Shown one piece after another: positions 46,115 through 57,451 of a DNA stretch of 64,000 nucleotides. Below the pieces are notes generated by a model, which was not told where the DNA came from, did not search any database, and worked only from the letters and a program-made list of their open reading frames with translations. Location: assembly GCA_030762175.1 (NCBI GenBank), contig CM060831.1, positions 83,049,501 to 83,113,500 of the forward strand, given 5' to 3'. How positions within the stretch are numbered: the first letter of the stretch is position 1; each line of letters opens with the position of its first letter. A program made the translations under genes and the position numbers. The stretch comes from Metallyticus violacea. Taxonomy: Eukaryota; Arthropoda; Insecta; Mantodea; Metallyticidae.

Positions 46115-47499
46115 GTCGCAATTTTTGTTTTTTACTACGAAACTCAACATTTAACCATCAATTAGCAAACGATTCGTCGATTTCGGAGGGGGGAGAGGCG
46201 AGAATTTTTAAAAAAAATTAAACCCGTTTTAGACGTAGCAATTTTTGTATATTCTCAACAAAATTCAGTTAATTTATTTAAAATAAATTGATAAAAAACA
46301 AGGGCAATCGGGCCATTAGAAGTGTGGGTATATTTGAAAAACGATTGGGATTTAAAGCTAAATTTAAAAATCACTCTAGAGGCTGCAATTTTAATTTTTA
46401 TGAAGGTATATGCCATTGAAATAAAATAATGAAAATAGTTTCTGAAACTCAGTGAAATCGGGCAATTAAGAGGGGGAGGAGGGTTTACCTGAAACCCAAA
46501 ATTTAAAAAACGCCTTAATGGCATTAATATGTTTTTTCGCAATGAAACTCCACATATACAATTTGAATATAACAAGAAAAATAGTTTTTAAATATCAAAA
46601 AAATCGGACAATTAGGAGGAGGGGGTTTTCTGTAATCAAAAATTTAAAAATTGTTCTAGCAGCACCAATAATTGTTTTTTCACAACAAAACTGGGCATTT
46701 TAGTATTTTATGAAAATACTTAAATATTTCTGAAAATCTCTGAAATCAGATTAATCGGAGTGGGGGTTTATCTGAAACAACATTGGGGGTTAAAACGAAA
46801 TTGAAAAATCGCTCAAGCGGATGCATTTTAAATTTTTTAAAAGAAAGGTGGGTATTTTGTATTGAAATAATATAAGAAAAACAGTTCTGAAAATCAAGGA
46901 AATCGGTCCATTATGAGGGGGGATTCATCTAAAACCCAGAATTTAAAAATCGCTCTAGTGACATTATAATTTGTTTCTATTGCAGCAAAAGCTTCAGTAA
47001 GGTTTAAATAAAATAAAAAAAATAGTTTCTGAAAATGGGGGAAATCGGGTCATTAGGAGGGAAATTTACCTGAAACCTTAAATTTAAAAATAGCTCTGGC
47101 TGCATAAATCTTTGTTTTTTTCACAGCAAAACTCGACTTTTATCATTTAAATCAAACAAGCAAAATATTTTATGGCAATAAGTAAAATTAGATTATTAGG
47201 AGTGGGGGATTACTGTAAAACAAAATCGAAATTTAAAATCTCTGTAATGGCCGAGTGCAACTTTAAATTTTTAATGAAAGGAAACTAGATATTTGCCATT
47301 GAAATAAAATAAGAAATTAATTTCTGAAAGTCAGCGAAATCAGACTATTAGGAGGGGTGTTTACCCGAAATTTAAAGATTGTTTTAGCGACATTAATATT
47401 TGTTTTTCCACAAGGTAGCTCCGTATATAAAATTTAAATAAAATAAGAAAAATAGTCTTTGAACATCGGTGAAATCATGAACCAATATTTGCTCTTTAA

Positions 47500-47553
<54 letters not shown>

Positions 47554-47665
47554 AATACATACTATTTAACTGAAATAAGACAAATAGTTCCCTAAAATTA
47601 GGGAAATTAAATCATTAGGATTAGGCAAATACTTGAAAACCGACATTTAAAAAGCGTTTAATTTT
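46115..47665. repeat. degenerate tandem array, units of about 145 bp
   Basis: About ten diverged units. The landmark (g)aaatcgg(g)(t/c)cattagga recurs near 46306, 46456, 46602, 46744, 46901, 47043, 47186, 47338, 47473 and 47605, mostly 142-157 bp apart. Each unit then has a G-rich run, tttacctgaaac, aatttaaaaat(c/a)gctct, a ttgtttttt block and aaataaaataagaaaaa. There is no coding content. It is interrupted by poly(A) at 47500. Confidence 0.85.
47500..47550. repeat. poly(A) run, 50 bp
   Basis: An uninterrupted A tract inside the ninth unit of the tandem array. No retroposon body lies next to it, so slippage is likelier than a SINE tail. Confidence 0.95.
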
Positions 47666-47786
47666 TTCTTTATTGTGTTAAAATAAAAGGAAAAATTATT
47701 TCAGCCTCGAAGAATTTTTTCTCGAAATCTTCTGCAAATAAACACTTTTTAGAACCAAGTGTACGTTGTGTTTCAACACTTGAATG

Positions 47787-48040
47787 ACCACCACGGTTGG
47801 CTGAGGTCGTTAAAGCGCGTGAGCGGGAGGTCTGGAGTTCGAATCCCACCAGGACCGTCCTCCCTGAATGAGGTTTTTTCCAGATTTTCCTCACTCCTCA
47901 TAAATGGCAAATGCCGGGGATGTTCTGTAAACGTAGGCCTGAAACGTTTCCCTCCTTAATAAATACTCCTTTTCCAATTTAATATTTCATCTCATGTATA
48001 ATCAGTGTTCACCACCTGTGGTGCCTCAATAGTAAAAACT
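47787..48040 (+). repeat. SINE-A copy (A10), head with deletion
   Basis: The head lacks about 10 bp (gcgcgtgagcggg instead of gcgcggactcgtgagcggg) and the tail stops at agtaaaaact. Box B GTTCGAATCCC is intact. Confidence 0.9.
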
Positions 48041-49481
48041 ATTTTACTACCTCGAGAAAAAAAGAGCCCTTGAATGACCAACCTGGCATTCTTCGGCTTT
48101 ACCGCTCATCTAAAGCTCTTTATTATACAAGTATGGACACGCTCCATTTTGGACCTAACCGTCTCTAACTCCATAAGACTACGTGTTAAGTCTCTGTCGT
48201 TTTACTCGAAAGTCATTCAGTTAATTCCTAAAATATTTGTGTTATACAGTTGAATGATGTCTTCTGCATCTGCTCATGTTCTTCTTTTTGCATTATAAGG
48301 CCAAGGTCAGACGTAAAATGCATTTTTTTGAGACTATGTCAGTTATAGTTACGGCACTTTCGCAAAGTATCGCATCCGAACTCAGCGGCCAATGACGGGG
48401 TCATTTGCCGGCAGAGGAAAAGGCTGTCATCGGTTAAAACAGAAATCGCAAAATTAAACGTAGGCCTTATTAATTACATCCTTTTAACACGTGAAACTTA
48501 AAATAAGAATTTCTCGTTTTAATTTGCTATTCACTATTTAAATTATTTGTTGTAATGCATTTATTATATCAGTGTTGACATAAACTGTATAAGGCCTACA
48601 ATTAAGAATGAATTATAAGATATAGGGCTTAGAGGGCCTCCTACCAAATTCAATTTAGAACAAAACTTTATGTAGTTTAACATTTCTCTGCTCTAAATTA
48701 GTCCAATCAGAATGACTATGACAAACTATTTTTATGTACAAAAATTCAAAACACCTTCACAAATTACAAGTATTCATATAATTTTTGAAAGCTATGACAA
48801 ATGTATTCGAGAATAAGTGCAGAGTATACTGTAATACAGTAACAATATTGTAAGTGTAATGCACTTAGTATAGTAACTACTAAATACAACGTAGTCATGT
48901 TGACAAATATTTTATTAGATTACTGCCTGAGAAATCTAAAAAACGGCGTGTTTTATCGATGTAAAAAGGAAGGGCAATTAGCAATGTCTCGTACAGTACA
49001 ATTATTCATATTAACAGCAAATGATTTCCGTAGCTCGAATAATTTCGTAACTTTCTTCTATTAAATTGTGGCACATAGCAAGACCTACTTTCAGTAGTAA
49101 ATTATAAAACAGTGGTGTACAGCGGTGTTGCCAAGTTACTTTGTAGCAATAATCGTAAATTGTTTTAGTGCAGTAGCGCTGGACTGCTATTTTCAGTTCC
49201 AAAATAGATAGGCATTAGTTACATTAGGGAGATGTCGCTGTTGGTCTTCAGGGGAAAACGCTTTCGTATTTTGTTTCGAATTAAATTGTCATTGCTAGAG
49301 GTTTCGAAATGCTACTCTCAATTTATTACATTCCATGTGATTAGGTTAAAGATTTAAACCTGTCCAACGTGATAATGTCCGTAAATATCACCCACTTTCT
49401 TCCCATTAACTGAGACCTTGTGTGACGAGATAGAAAATTCCAGACATATCTTTATTTCAGTTTTGTGTGTGTGCAGGAATC
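48041..49481. other. no gene recognised
   Basis: The longest stretch without an assignable element. Both strands were read: there are short frames only, no terminal repeats and no match to the rest of the window. It may be host intergenic DNA or an intron. Confidence 0.45.
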
Positions 49482-49754
49482 GTGTTTAACGTCCGTTTTT
49501 ACTACAGAGACACCACAGACGGTGAACACTGATGAAACATGAGATGAAATGATATATATTGGGAAAGAATTTTTTTAAAGGAAGGAAACGTTCCAGACAT
49601 AAGTTTAGGGTACCTCCCCGGCATTTGCCATTTATGAGGACTGAGGAAAACCTGGAAAAAACCTCAGTCAGGGAGGACGGTCCTGGCGGAATTCGAATCC
49701 TACACCTCCCGCCCACGAGTCGGCGCCTTAACGACCTCGGCCACCCGTGACGGT
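49482..49754 (-). repeat. SINE-A copy (A11), in duplicated block
   Basis: Full-length. Sequence beyond its head continues into the shared block, whereas sequence beyond its tail is unrelated to the equivalent position of A12. Confidence 0.95.
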
Positions 49755-49989
49755 TTAATGTTAATCTACGGTTAATACATAAATTATATTTCCATGTAAT
49801 AAGGTTACATGTGTAAACATGAAAGAGGTATCGGGTTCGTACCGCTGTGGCTGTAATAGAAATGAGGGGACCATCGAAATAGGGAATAAAGACCAATTGT
49901 GTTTGCCTATAGGATCGCAAGGTGTAAATGCAAAGTTGATGAGGATGTGAATTATAGCAGGTTTCAAACTAAAGCTTAGTAAGTCGAGT

Positions 49990-50419
49990 ATAAAACTCAA
50001 GGCTGTCTATATCCGGGTTCCTCAAGGACAACTTGGGGGCCCAAAATTAGTTTTACCTTGACATTTCAGTTATGTAATAATTTTTTTGGGTATAAAGGAG
50101 CAAAGATTTACTTAGAGCATTAAGTTTGGTTGCTATTGTGGGCGGGAAAAGCCACTCCTGGTGTCTTGTGATGTCAGAAGACAATAGCGAATATAAAAGC
50201 ACCTTGGTCGGATGAAGGGACGACTATTGAGGTCTTCATCCACGGCGAACGCCAACCTGGCATTCGCCTTGCTATTCGCCATATTCATTGAAGTAGAGAC
50301 AATGCCTTAAAATACTGCCCTCTCATGTAGGGTGTTTTAACTCATGTTTAAATTTCATTTGTTAACTCATATCATAGAATATGTTTAAATAAAATTTTAT
50401 TCGGGGTTTTAGTCTAGAT
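49990..50419 (+). promoter_or_regulatory. LTR-like promoter/polyadenylation cassette, copy 1
   Basis: TATAAAAG at 50192-50199 is followed after about 190 bp by AATAAA (50388-50393). The arrangement is LTR-like but unrelated in sequence to the 2.4 kb repeat. A small inverted pair gcgaacgcc/ggcattcgcc lies downstream of the TATA. Ends are undefined. Confidence 0.4.
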
Positions 50420-51285
50420 CAGTGAACCTTTTTCCGTTCGTGACACCCTTGAGAATGAGATTAGAATTTCTGGGGACCTCTGTAAATTTTTTTAAATCAA
50501 TGTTAAATTACTTAAAACATTTAACTTTAATTGCGATATATAATATTAAAGTATGTTGAAATAAACACTCCATAACAAACATAAGAATATATTTCCTTTT
50601 TAATAATAACTTAACATACAATTTATGGCCTGCAATTGGACAAAGTATACCATCCAAATGTTTAATATACTCTATGAACTATTAAATTAAACAAATACAA
50701 TTTCAAAAGTGGAGAACTACAATGTAATTGTAAATAATTAAAACAAAGTTTGTCTTAATAATGTGAGATTTGTGATTGATGCTGAGAACACAAATGTTTC
50801 ATAGCAGGCCTAGCAGTATGTGAACATCGTCTGCAAGGCTAAGCAGTCAATTTCTTGCTTTGGATTTGATTGTCTTTTGTTGTTGTTTGCGTGGTATGAG
50901 TGATTTCGTTGTTACTGTGTTTTCAAGCTTAGTTATTCTTTTGTTTTATTGTACAGTATAGTTTTAAATGTGACAAAATACCAGCCAGTTATGCTCTGTT
51001 CTCTGGTCCTGTTCCGTGTGTATAATATTACTATTTTCTCGAAAAGGAAAATTTCCCTAAACTATATAAAATAAAACTTTTGAATTTATGAGGTCGTCTC
51101 TTCTTATTAACCCATGGGTTAGACACCCGAGATGAAACTTAACCCAACTATGGTTCGTTTTTCTCTTCTGCATCACCAATACCAGTAATTGATACCCTGT
51201 AACTTAATATATATGTTTTAAGTAGTCCCTACTATATTTTCGTTTATTCGCAAAATATTTCGCGGCACACCGTTTGGGAATTAGC
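50420..51285. mobile_element. hAT-type MITE, copy 1
   Basis: The left end cagtgaacctttttccg, then gtgacacccttgagaatgag, is the typical start of Charlie-like hAT elements. The right end, read inverted, is aattcccaaacggtgtgccg, typical of the other hAT terminus. There is no transposase remnant inside. The target-site duplication is better kept in copy 2. Confidence 0.65.
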
Positions 51286-51308
51286 TAGGAGTTTTATCCA
51301 GCAAAGTG

Positions 51309-51860
51309 TACAGAGGGTATCAAAATTAATAGCGCAAACTCAAACGGTTGAAAGTATACGCTAACAGAAGTAAATTTTTCCAATTAATATGGGTCCCCAA
51401 ACAAGCCATGTGCGCAATTTATTAAAGCGAATATTTTGCTATTATCCACCACTGACTTCATTCGTTGCGCACTTAGAAGCGGTCGGCAATGTGTTCGTTG
51501 TTTACAAAGCTGAACATTAACACGGAGATGTGGCCCAAGATGGATAGGTCGAAGAGGGCCTGTACCTTTGTCTCCACGATCACTTGAAATCCATCCTTTG
51601 GATTCTTCTGTCTGGGGTCACCTCAAAAGCGTAGTGTACAGCGTTCCCGTTGATACGGTTGAACAGAAAATTGTACGTGCTTGTAAAGAATTCCGAGATG
51701 ATCCAGGAGTGCTTGAAAGAATTGAAGACTCACTGCAGAGACGAGTGCAGTATGATACCCTCATTGGTACCCCATCAATAGTGAGAAATTAATTAGAACA
51801 TGTGTAACATTTTATTTCAGCTAGCTATAAGAGTATAAAAAGTCACGAAAAGCAGACATT
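51309..51860 (+). pseudogene. TnC-1: internally deleted IS630-type transposase
   Basis: The 5' end is tacagagggtatcaaaatta (51309). The only clear protein block is APRSLEIHPLDSSVWGHLKS-type sequence (frame from 51568), followed by VDTVEQKIVRACKEFRDDPG and LERIEDSLQRRVQYD. This is the C-terminus of an arthropod IS630-type transposase with the last acidic residue in HPLD. The upstream 200 bp hold a few N-terminal residues but no first or second catalytic block. Copy 2 has the same structure. The 3' inverted terminus is not evident. Confidence 0.75.
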
Positions 51861-52061
51861 CTCGCTCGGAAAGCAGAGGGGCCGTTCTGGCAGACAATAG
51901 AGAAAATTCTTTCTTTTGTTTATTGATTGATTGATTTATTGTCAACTGTAGGAATTACAAGAATTCATGGTATCATCAAATAGAACAAAATAAATAAATA
52001 TACACTTAGTTACAATAAATTAAATATTCACCCTAATGTGGTCATAATTATTAAAAGGTAT

Positions 52062-52331
52062 TTACAAATTGTTCAATTGAATAAAAACAATGTTGGAGTA
52101 ATAAGTCTTCACTTTACATTTAAAGGTAGCTTCTGTGGTGGTAAGTTTAATGTTATCAGGTAGCTTGTTATATAATATAATTCCGGAATGTCTTATTCTT
52201 TTGCTAAATAATGAAGTATTATGTGAAGTTATGCTCAGTTTATGCCTATTTCTTGTGTGATAGCTATGCTTTTCACAGTTAGTCTGAAAATATACCAGGT
52301 GTTTTCTAACAAATGTCATATATATAAACAA
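52062..52331 (-). pseudogene. LINE C-terminal domain
   Basis: SYHTRNRHKLSITSHNTSLF followed by SGIILYNKLPDNIKLTTTEA matches the conserved (H)xYxTR...YNxLP tail found after the reverse transcriptase in CR1- and Jockey-related LINEs. Its function is not well established. The frame is open to its stop at 52062, so the C-terminus itself is intact. It is in the same frame as the thumb region at 52452-52805 but separated by a gap with stops. Confidence 0.75.
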
Positions 52332-52451
52332 GGAAGTGGTAATATATGGAGCATTCGAAATAGATTACTACAGGAATCCTTTTGTTTCTTCCCCATTATT
52401 ATTCTAATTGCTGTTTTTTGAATTTTGAAAATTATATTCTCTTTATCACAA

Positions 52452-53853
52452 TTACTCCAAAATATCACACCAAATTTTAGTAAACTGTTGAAATATGCAA
52501 AGTATAGGATTCCTCAAAGTGTTCGAGTTTGCAATATTTTTTATAGATCTAAACATAAAACAAAACTGACTTAACTTGGATGTCAGTTTTTCAACATGCA
52601 TGCTCCATTTCAGATGTTCATTAATCCATACACCCAGGAATTTAGTAGTAGATTTATAGTGTACCAGTTCATTTTCTATTTCTATTTTTGGCTTATGAGC
52701 ATTGGTGTTTTGAACATGATTGAATGAGATGGCTACAGATTTATTTTTATTTATTATTAACTTATTTTGTGCAAACCATTCCTGTATTCTTTGCTCTAAA
52801 ATCAATATGTCTGTTTCAACATCTTTATCACCACCATTATGTCTATGGACATGTCATCAGCAAACAATACAGTCTTATTTGGATGCAGATGGTTTACTAA
52901 GTCATTTATATATAATAAGAATAAAAAAGGCCCTAGAAATGAACCTCGGGGAACTCCACAAGTTACATATTTTGTATCAGTTCTATACACCTCAGATGTT
53001 TGATTATAACTGTTTGTTTGTACTACTTAAACTAGTTGTTCACGTTGATTTAGATATGATCTAAACCAGCAGTTGGCTAAACCTCTTATACCAAAGCATT
53101 CCAATTTTTTGACCATTATCTCATGATTAGTTAGGTCGAAGGCTTTGGAAAGATCTAAAAATATGCCAATGTTATGTTCTTTTTTATCTAATGAACTGTA
53201 AACGGCATTTAAAAAATTAAATATGGCTATGTCAATTGATTTACCTTTTATAAACCCATTTTAATACATTTTTGGCATCTGTTGTACATAGCCTTTTTGA
53301 ATATTTTTGAAATGGAGGATAATATTGCTATTGGCCTATAGTTTTCAACTTTATTCTTATTACCCTTTTTAAATACAGGTATTATTTTTGCAGTTTTGAT
53401 ACACTCAGGAAACACGCCTGTAGAGAAAGAGGGATTAATCAAATAACAGAGTGGTGCAACAAAATTCTGATAACAGTTTTTGAAAATACAATCAGGAATC
53501 TCATCTACTCCATAGGAGGTTTTATTTTTCATGTTCTTCAATATTTTTCTCACTTCCCTAGTTGTAACCGGATAAAGGTATATTGTATTTATATTCCTAG
53601 GGATTTGGTTACTTATCCATGGTGCTTTATGTTTTTGGGAGAGATCATTAATTATGTTTACAAAATAATCATTAAATGACCTTGCCAGTTCTTTTGGATC
53701 TGAAATAAGCTCGCCTTCCTTATTTCTAATGCTAAGTTTCTGATTTCTTGAGCCAATTCCTAACTCTTTATTCAGTATCTGCCACATAGCTTTTGATTTG
53801 TTGTCAGAACTTTGTATGATCTTTTCTGTATGGTATTGTTTTGCAGCTATCAA
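52452..53853 (-). pseudogene. LINE reverse transcriptase, broken
   Basis: Copies the element's RNA at the nicked target. On the minus strand: KNKTSYGVDEIPDCIF and TAKIIPVFKKGNK (fingers), NYRPIAILSSISKIFKKAMY, then in the next frames the region around KGFDLTNHEIM, then CGVPRGSFLGPFLFLLYIND, VLFADDMSID (catalytic Asp pair; FADD) and, in a third frame, KFLGVWINEHLKW (thumb). The reading frame changes at least three times (breaks near 53248, 52990 and 52805). The catalytic Asp pair is retained. PRGS replaces the usual PQGS in the conserved block before it. Confidence 0.9.
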
Positions 53854-53899
53854 AACCTGTTTGTATATCTTTTTATACTATTAAAATATAGTTTGAAAC

Positions 53900-54868
53900 T
53901 CACTGAATTTGTAGTTTTGTAAGTTCACTAAGAAATTTTAGCCTTCTAGATGAATTTTTGATTCCTTTTGTTAGCCATGGCCTGAACTTTCCCCTTATTT
54001 TTATTCGCTTTTTTGGCATTGCTACATCAAGATAATATTTCATTATATTAGCAAACATTTTGAAAGCATTACTTACATGTACTTCCTCATACACTTTTCC
54101 CCACGTTTCATTTTTTAATAGATATCTGAATATATTTATGTTATTACCACTGTAAATACGACCTGTTCTATATTCATTTCTCTTTTCACATTTACAAGTA
54201 TTCAGAATAATTTTAAACATCTGTGCTCTGTGATCAGAGAAACCTGTTTCTACTCTTCTAATGTTTTCCACATTAACACCACCCTGCTTTATTAATGCTT
54301 GGTCAATGATAGTTGCTGAGTGGGATGTCACGCTAGTGGGTATGTTCATGACAGGCATTAGGTTATAGAGTAACAGAAATTCTTGCATTATTTTACCTAA
54401 TTTACCAGGGGAGAAATCAATGTTCCAGTTTCCTATTATTACAATATCTTTAGTTGGATGCAAGTTATCCAGAATGGCACTTAAACGTGCTATTAATATG
54501 TTGATATCACTATCTGGTGCCCTATAAAGACAAATAATAACCATATTGTATTTAATTATTTCTACTACACTGGCCTCTAAGAGTGATTCAATGCTTTCAG
54601 CCCTTATCTTTGGTTTCTCCCTAATTTCTAAGTTTGTTCTAGTTAGTATACATGAAACGCCATGTTTTTTACTACATCTACAATAGTATGATGCAAGTTT
54701 ATAATTATCAAGTCCCAGAAACTGTATTTCATTACTATTCAGCAAATGTTCAGAGATGCAAATTATGTCAGGGTCCATTCTGCCAGAATCAAGCAAAACT
54801 TCAAAGGATAGTTTCTTATTTTTAAAGCTCTGTACATTTTGATGAAAAATCCTGATTGTATTTCCCAC
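53900..54868 (-). pseudogene. LINE apurinic-type endonuclease domain
   Basis: A long open stretch of 322 codons starting IRIFHQNVQSFKNKKLSFEV, with DIICISEHLL, VVEIIKYNMVIICLYRAPDS, DIVIIGNWNIDFSPGKLG, DQALI and TGFSDHRAQMF. These are the blocks of the EEP endonuclease that nicks target DNA for primed reverse transcription. The SDH block is intact. The GDFN-type block reads GNWN, so an expected catalytic or metal-binding Asp is Asn. A frame change separates it from the RT. Its long open frame suggests the copy is not very old. Confidence 0.85.
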
Positions 54869-54981
54869 TGTCTTAAGTTTGACTTTTTTATCTTTTACAG
54901 TTTGAGGAGTCTGTCTGTCTACTACTTACCTCCTCAGAACTATTATGTAATGATGTAACTGTATCACCTTCTAAACCACAG

Positions 54982-55470
54982 TTAGTTTCCCTGCTGATGT
55001 TTACAGATTTCAACCATTCTACTTATGGTTTGGCTAAGCAAATATGAACCCTTAAAATTCAGATGTAACCCATCTCTTCCTAGACATCTATAGTCAAAGC
55101 TATTTACATCACAATAAATTGTATTCAAACTCTGGCAAGCCCAGCGCAGGTTGCCATTAACACTGTTTATGTACTTTTCATGAACATCCCTATGCTTTAT
55201 CACCGAGTTTACCATAACACATGCTTTGGGAAACTTCTTCTTCGTCTCTCTGATAGCGCCGTATACTTCGCCCATCACTTCATCCGGATTGTTAGAGTTG
55301 CGGATATTGTTTGTGCCAACATGCAACATAACTATTTTTGGTTGTTTCACTCCACTGTCTATATTTTCAATCTTCTTTTGTAACTGTTCAGCCTTTATAC
55401 CACGAAACACTTGGATCTCCGCTTCTTTCACCTTTATGTGTTTTATCATAGATTCGCCCATTAATAACAC
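54982..55470 (-). pseudogene. LINE ORF1 with SGNH-esterase-like domain, partial
   Basis: The 162-residue frame shows MGESMIKHI, VMLHVGTNNIRNSNNPDEVM, VMVNSVIKHR and GRDGLHLNFKGSYLLSQTIS. The GTNN and DGLH blocks are those of SGNH/GDSL hydrolases, a domain present in ORF1 of several CR1-group LINEs. The first block (usually GDS) reads GES here. A stop lies just upstream (about 55515), so the N-terminal part of ORF1, which often has zinc-binding or coiled-coil regions, is missing. The frame starts on GTG or the internal ATG. ORF1 and the endonuclease ORF are about 110 bp apart. Confidence 0.8.
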
Positions 55471-55541
55471 TTCACTTTGTACAACTTTGTCTTTGTTTCG
55501 GTCCGCGCCATTTTAGATTTTGCATTTGGATTTATCCACAG

Positions 55542-56229
55542 GAGTGCCTAGACTCCTTTCCTCAGTCCAAAAGCAGCAACGAGTCATCTGTTGTCAGGCA
55601 TATTTGGAGCTCTGCCGTAGTAACGAGAGAGAGAACTTCTGCAAACCATTGTTACAGGAGATGAAACTATGGTCCTCTATTGTGATCCCTTGTCCAAAAG
55701 AGAATCAATGGAGTGGCGTAAACCCGACGAAGGATCGCCTCTAAAGGCCAAGGTCACTCAGTCAACCAAGAAGATCATGATCACAATCTTTTGGGACTGT
55801 AAAGGAATACTCTTCGTTGACTTCAAGGAGAGGAATACCACAGTAAATGGGGAGTACTGTGTTGGCCTACTGCACAGAGTGCGTGCTTCCATCAAAGAGA
55901 AAAGGCGAGGAAAGCTGAGTGGTGGTGTGCGCCTTCTTCACGACAACGCACCTGTGCACACAGCTCTTGTTGCAAAGGAAGGTGTAAAGAAATGTGGCTT
56001 CAAGGAGATCGACCATCCACCCTACGGCCCAGATCTAGCTCCTAGCAATTATTTCCTCTTCTCAAAACTCAAGAAGGACCTTCGGGGAAGGAAATGTAAG
56101 TGATGATTGCTGTTTATGCCCTTTTACAGACAAAACTTCTGACTATTTGGGGGGGGGAGGAATTGAAATGTTTTGTCTTCATCTAGCTAGAAAATGGTTA
56201 GGCCGGAAACTTATGGACCTACCCTCGTA
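55542..56229 (+). pseudogene. MarB-3: 3' half of mariner transposase and right terminus
   Basis: Begins inside the gene (SAXVPRLLSS-type block, then VICCQAYLELC), continues with QEMKLW in a shifted frame, then from 55669 VLYCDPLSKRESMEWRKPDE, DCKGILFVDFKERNTTVNGE, LLHDNAPVHTALVAKEGVKK and PDLAPSNYFLFSKLKKDLRG. The second Asp is present but the third is Asn (SNYF). A deletion removes the codons after GRKCK, and a G-run at 56151 follows. The right terminus aaacttatggacctaccctc is intact to 56229. The left half and terminus are absent at the LINE junction. Confidence 0.85.
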
Positions 56230-56605
56230 AGTGTGACAACTGTGTATAACAGGTGACTCATGTGTATACGTTAGGATATTAAGAATGAGAAAGCCCCTCT
56301 GTAACAAAATTCAGGTGACTCTGAATTAATAAATAAACTTAAAGAAAGATATCAAGGAAAAGAAAGCTCCTCTGCAATAACAGTTGTATGTATAAAGATG
56401 AATTGTTTAGCAAATAGACCTAAAGTAGTATGTAACAGAAGTCTCTTATGTTGCTGCTTGTTTGTACTTTTTGGTATCCAGCTGGCGTGTTGGTATTTTA
56501 GACATAAGGGCCAGCCAGACTACGAAGAGCTACGCAGGTTGTTGGGAACTCTGGTTGGCTATGCAAATAAACTCCAATTTCTTTGCTTCACTGGATTTGA
56601 TTGAC
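56230..56605. other. no gene recognised
   Basis: A 68-codon frame (56398-56604) has no known motif. Spacer before Harb-2. Confidence 0.4.
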
Positions 56606-57107
56606 TAACGGCCGATTGTGAGGAGAGTTAACTGGAGTTTAGAGCATAAAATTAACCATCAGTTTATTCTTAACTTGGAAAATTTGGTTGTATAAACATT
56701 AATCTAAGATTATTTCGTCTTAACCTCAATTTAAATCTAACTTACTTGCAACATTTCACTTGTTAAAGCACTAATACAGCTTAGTAATAATTAAATAAGG
56801 ACACAGAAGCGTAATAACTTCGTTTATAAATAAAATGCGGAGTAACATTTATTTTAATTTCACGTAGATATCGTTTCTTGAATGTTTCACTTTTCATTTC
56901 CGCGTAATAACAAATAGAATTGCGTTTGTTTATAGGTTATGTTAGGCTAACCTTACAGGCGGTATATTGTACGCATTTCTGATTATTCCGACATCTGATC
57001 CGAGGTTGAATTTCACCGTGCTCCTCGTGTATTTCATGGGAGAAAAAAACTTTCATTTGTAGAACTGAAAGATAAATAATTGAAAATATGATTTCGCTTA
57101 GCAAAAG

Positions 57108-57425
57108 ATGTCGAAAACTGATACAGATGTTATCTCCCCGATTACAATCACACAAACTAAAATGAAACCAGTTTTGAATTCGATATTCACGACACAAATA
57201 ACTTTAAGGTTCTATGCCACAGTTCCAAATAGTTATTGGAGATATATTAAAGTGGAAAAAGAACGGCTAGTAGAACCATCCATAAAGTTACTACTGTGAC
57301 GTCAGTTCATTAAAATGCCAACTTAAGAGGGGGATGTAGTGAAAGTGACGCTAGGCTTCTATAACATTCGCAAACTCTCCTGCAGTTTTAGGTGTTAGAG
57401 ACGATACTTACATGGGGATAATAAT
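57108..57425 (+). pseudogene. Harb-2 transposase N-terminal remnant
   Basis: From ATG at 57108 (MSKTDTDVISPITITQTKMK). The following ITLRFYATV is in frame with the start, but RTIRK-type residues appear in another frame. The conserved RPQFIKMP-like region of Harb-1 is reduced to a few residues by a deletion, yet KMPT(E)-, FYNIR- and VLGVRDDTYMG-type blocks remain. The last of these resembles the region of the first catalytic Asp (normally IDGTH), which Harb-1 has lost. Everything downstream is absent. Confidence 0.7.
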
Positions 57426-57451
57426 GAAAAAGGTTTAAGAATAGAATTAAT

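Larger units (their letters stand above)
49482..51912. repeat. duplicated block, copy 1
   Basis: Contains, in order, SINE-A11, a spacer, an LTR-like cassette, a hAT MITE and TnC-1. The same order recurs at 58352-60728 with the same orientation. The block starts at the 3' end of the SINE and ends where the LINE tail begins. Copy 2 lacks about 85 bp after ttatatttccat. Confidence 0.9.
51913..55541 (-). mobile_element. CR1/L2-group LINE, 5' truncated
   Basis: About 3.6 kb on the minus strand. The 3' end is a short (TCAA)n-type tail (ttgattgattgattta on the plus strand at 51922), typical of this LINE group in place of poly(A). The 5' end at 55541 meets the inside of MarB-3 rather than the same target that flanks the 3' end. 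The coding relics follow as separate entries. Confidence 0.85.

Noticed and set aside
46115..47665. A CRISPR-like regular repeat arrangement.
   Set aside because: The units are about 145 bp, contiguous and diverged, with no short identical repeats or unique spacers, and the DNA is eukaryotic.
49486..49920. A 144-codon frame on the minus strand.
   Set aside because: It reads through SINE-A copy A11 and its flank. Similar short frames occur in other SINE-A copies (for example 58493 and 35608).
53900..55470. The endonuclease and esterase frames as host enzymes (AP endonuclease, lipase).
   Set aside because: They lie in LINE order immediately upstream of a reverse transcriptase and before a LINE-type 3' tail.
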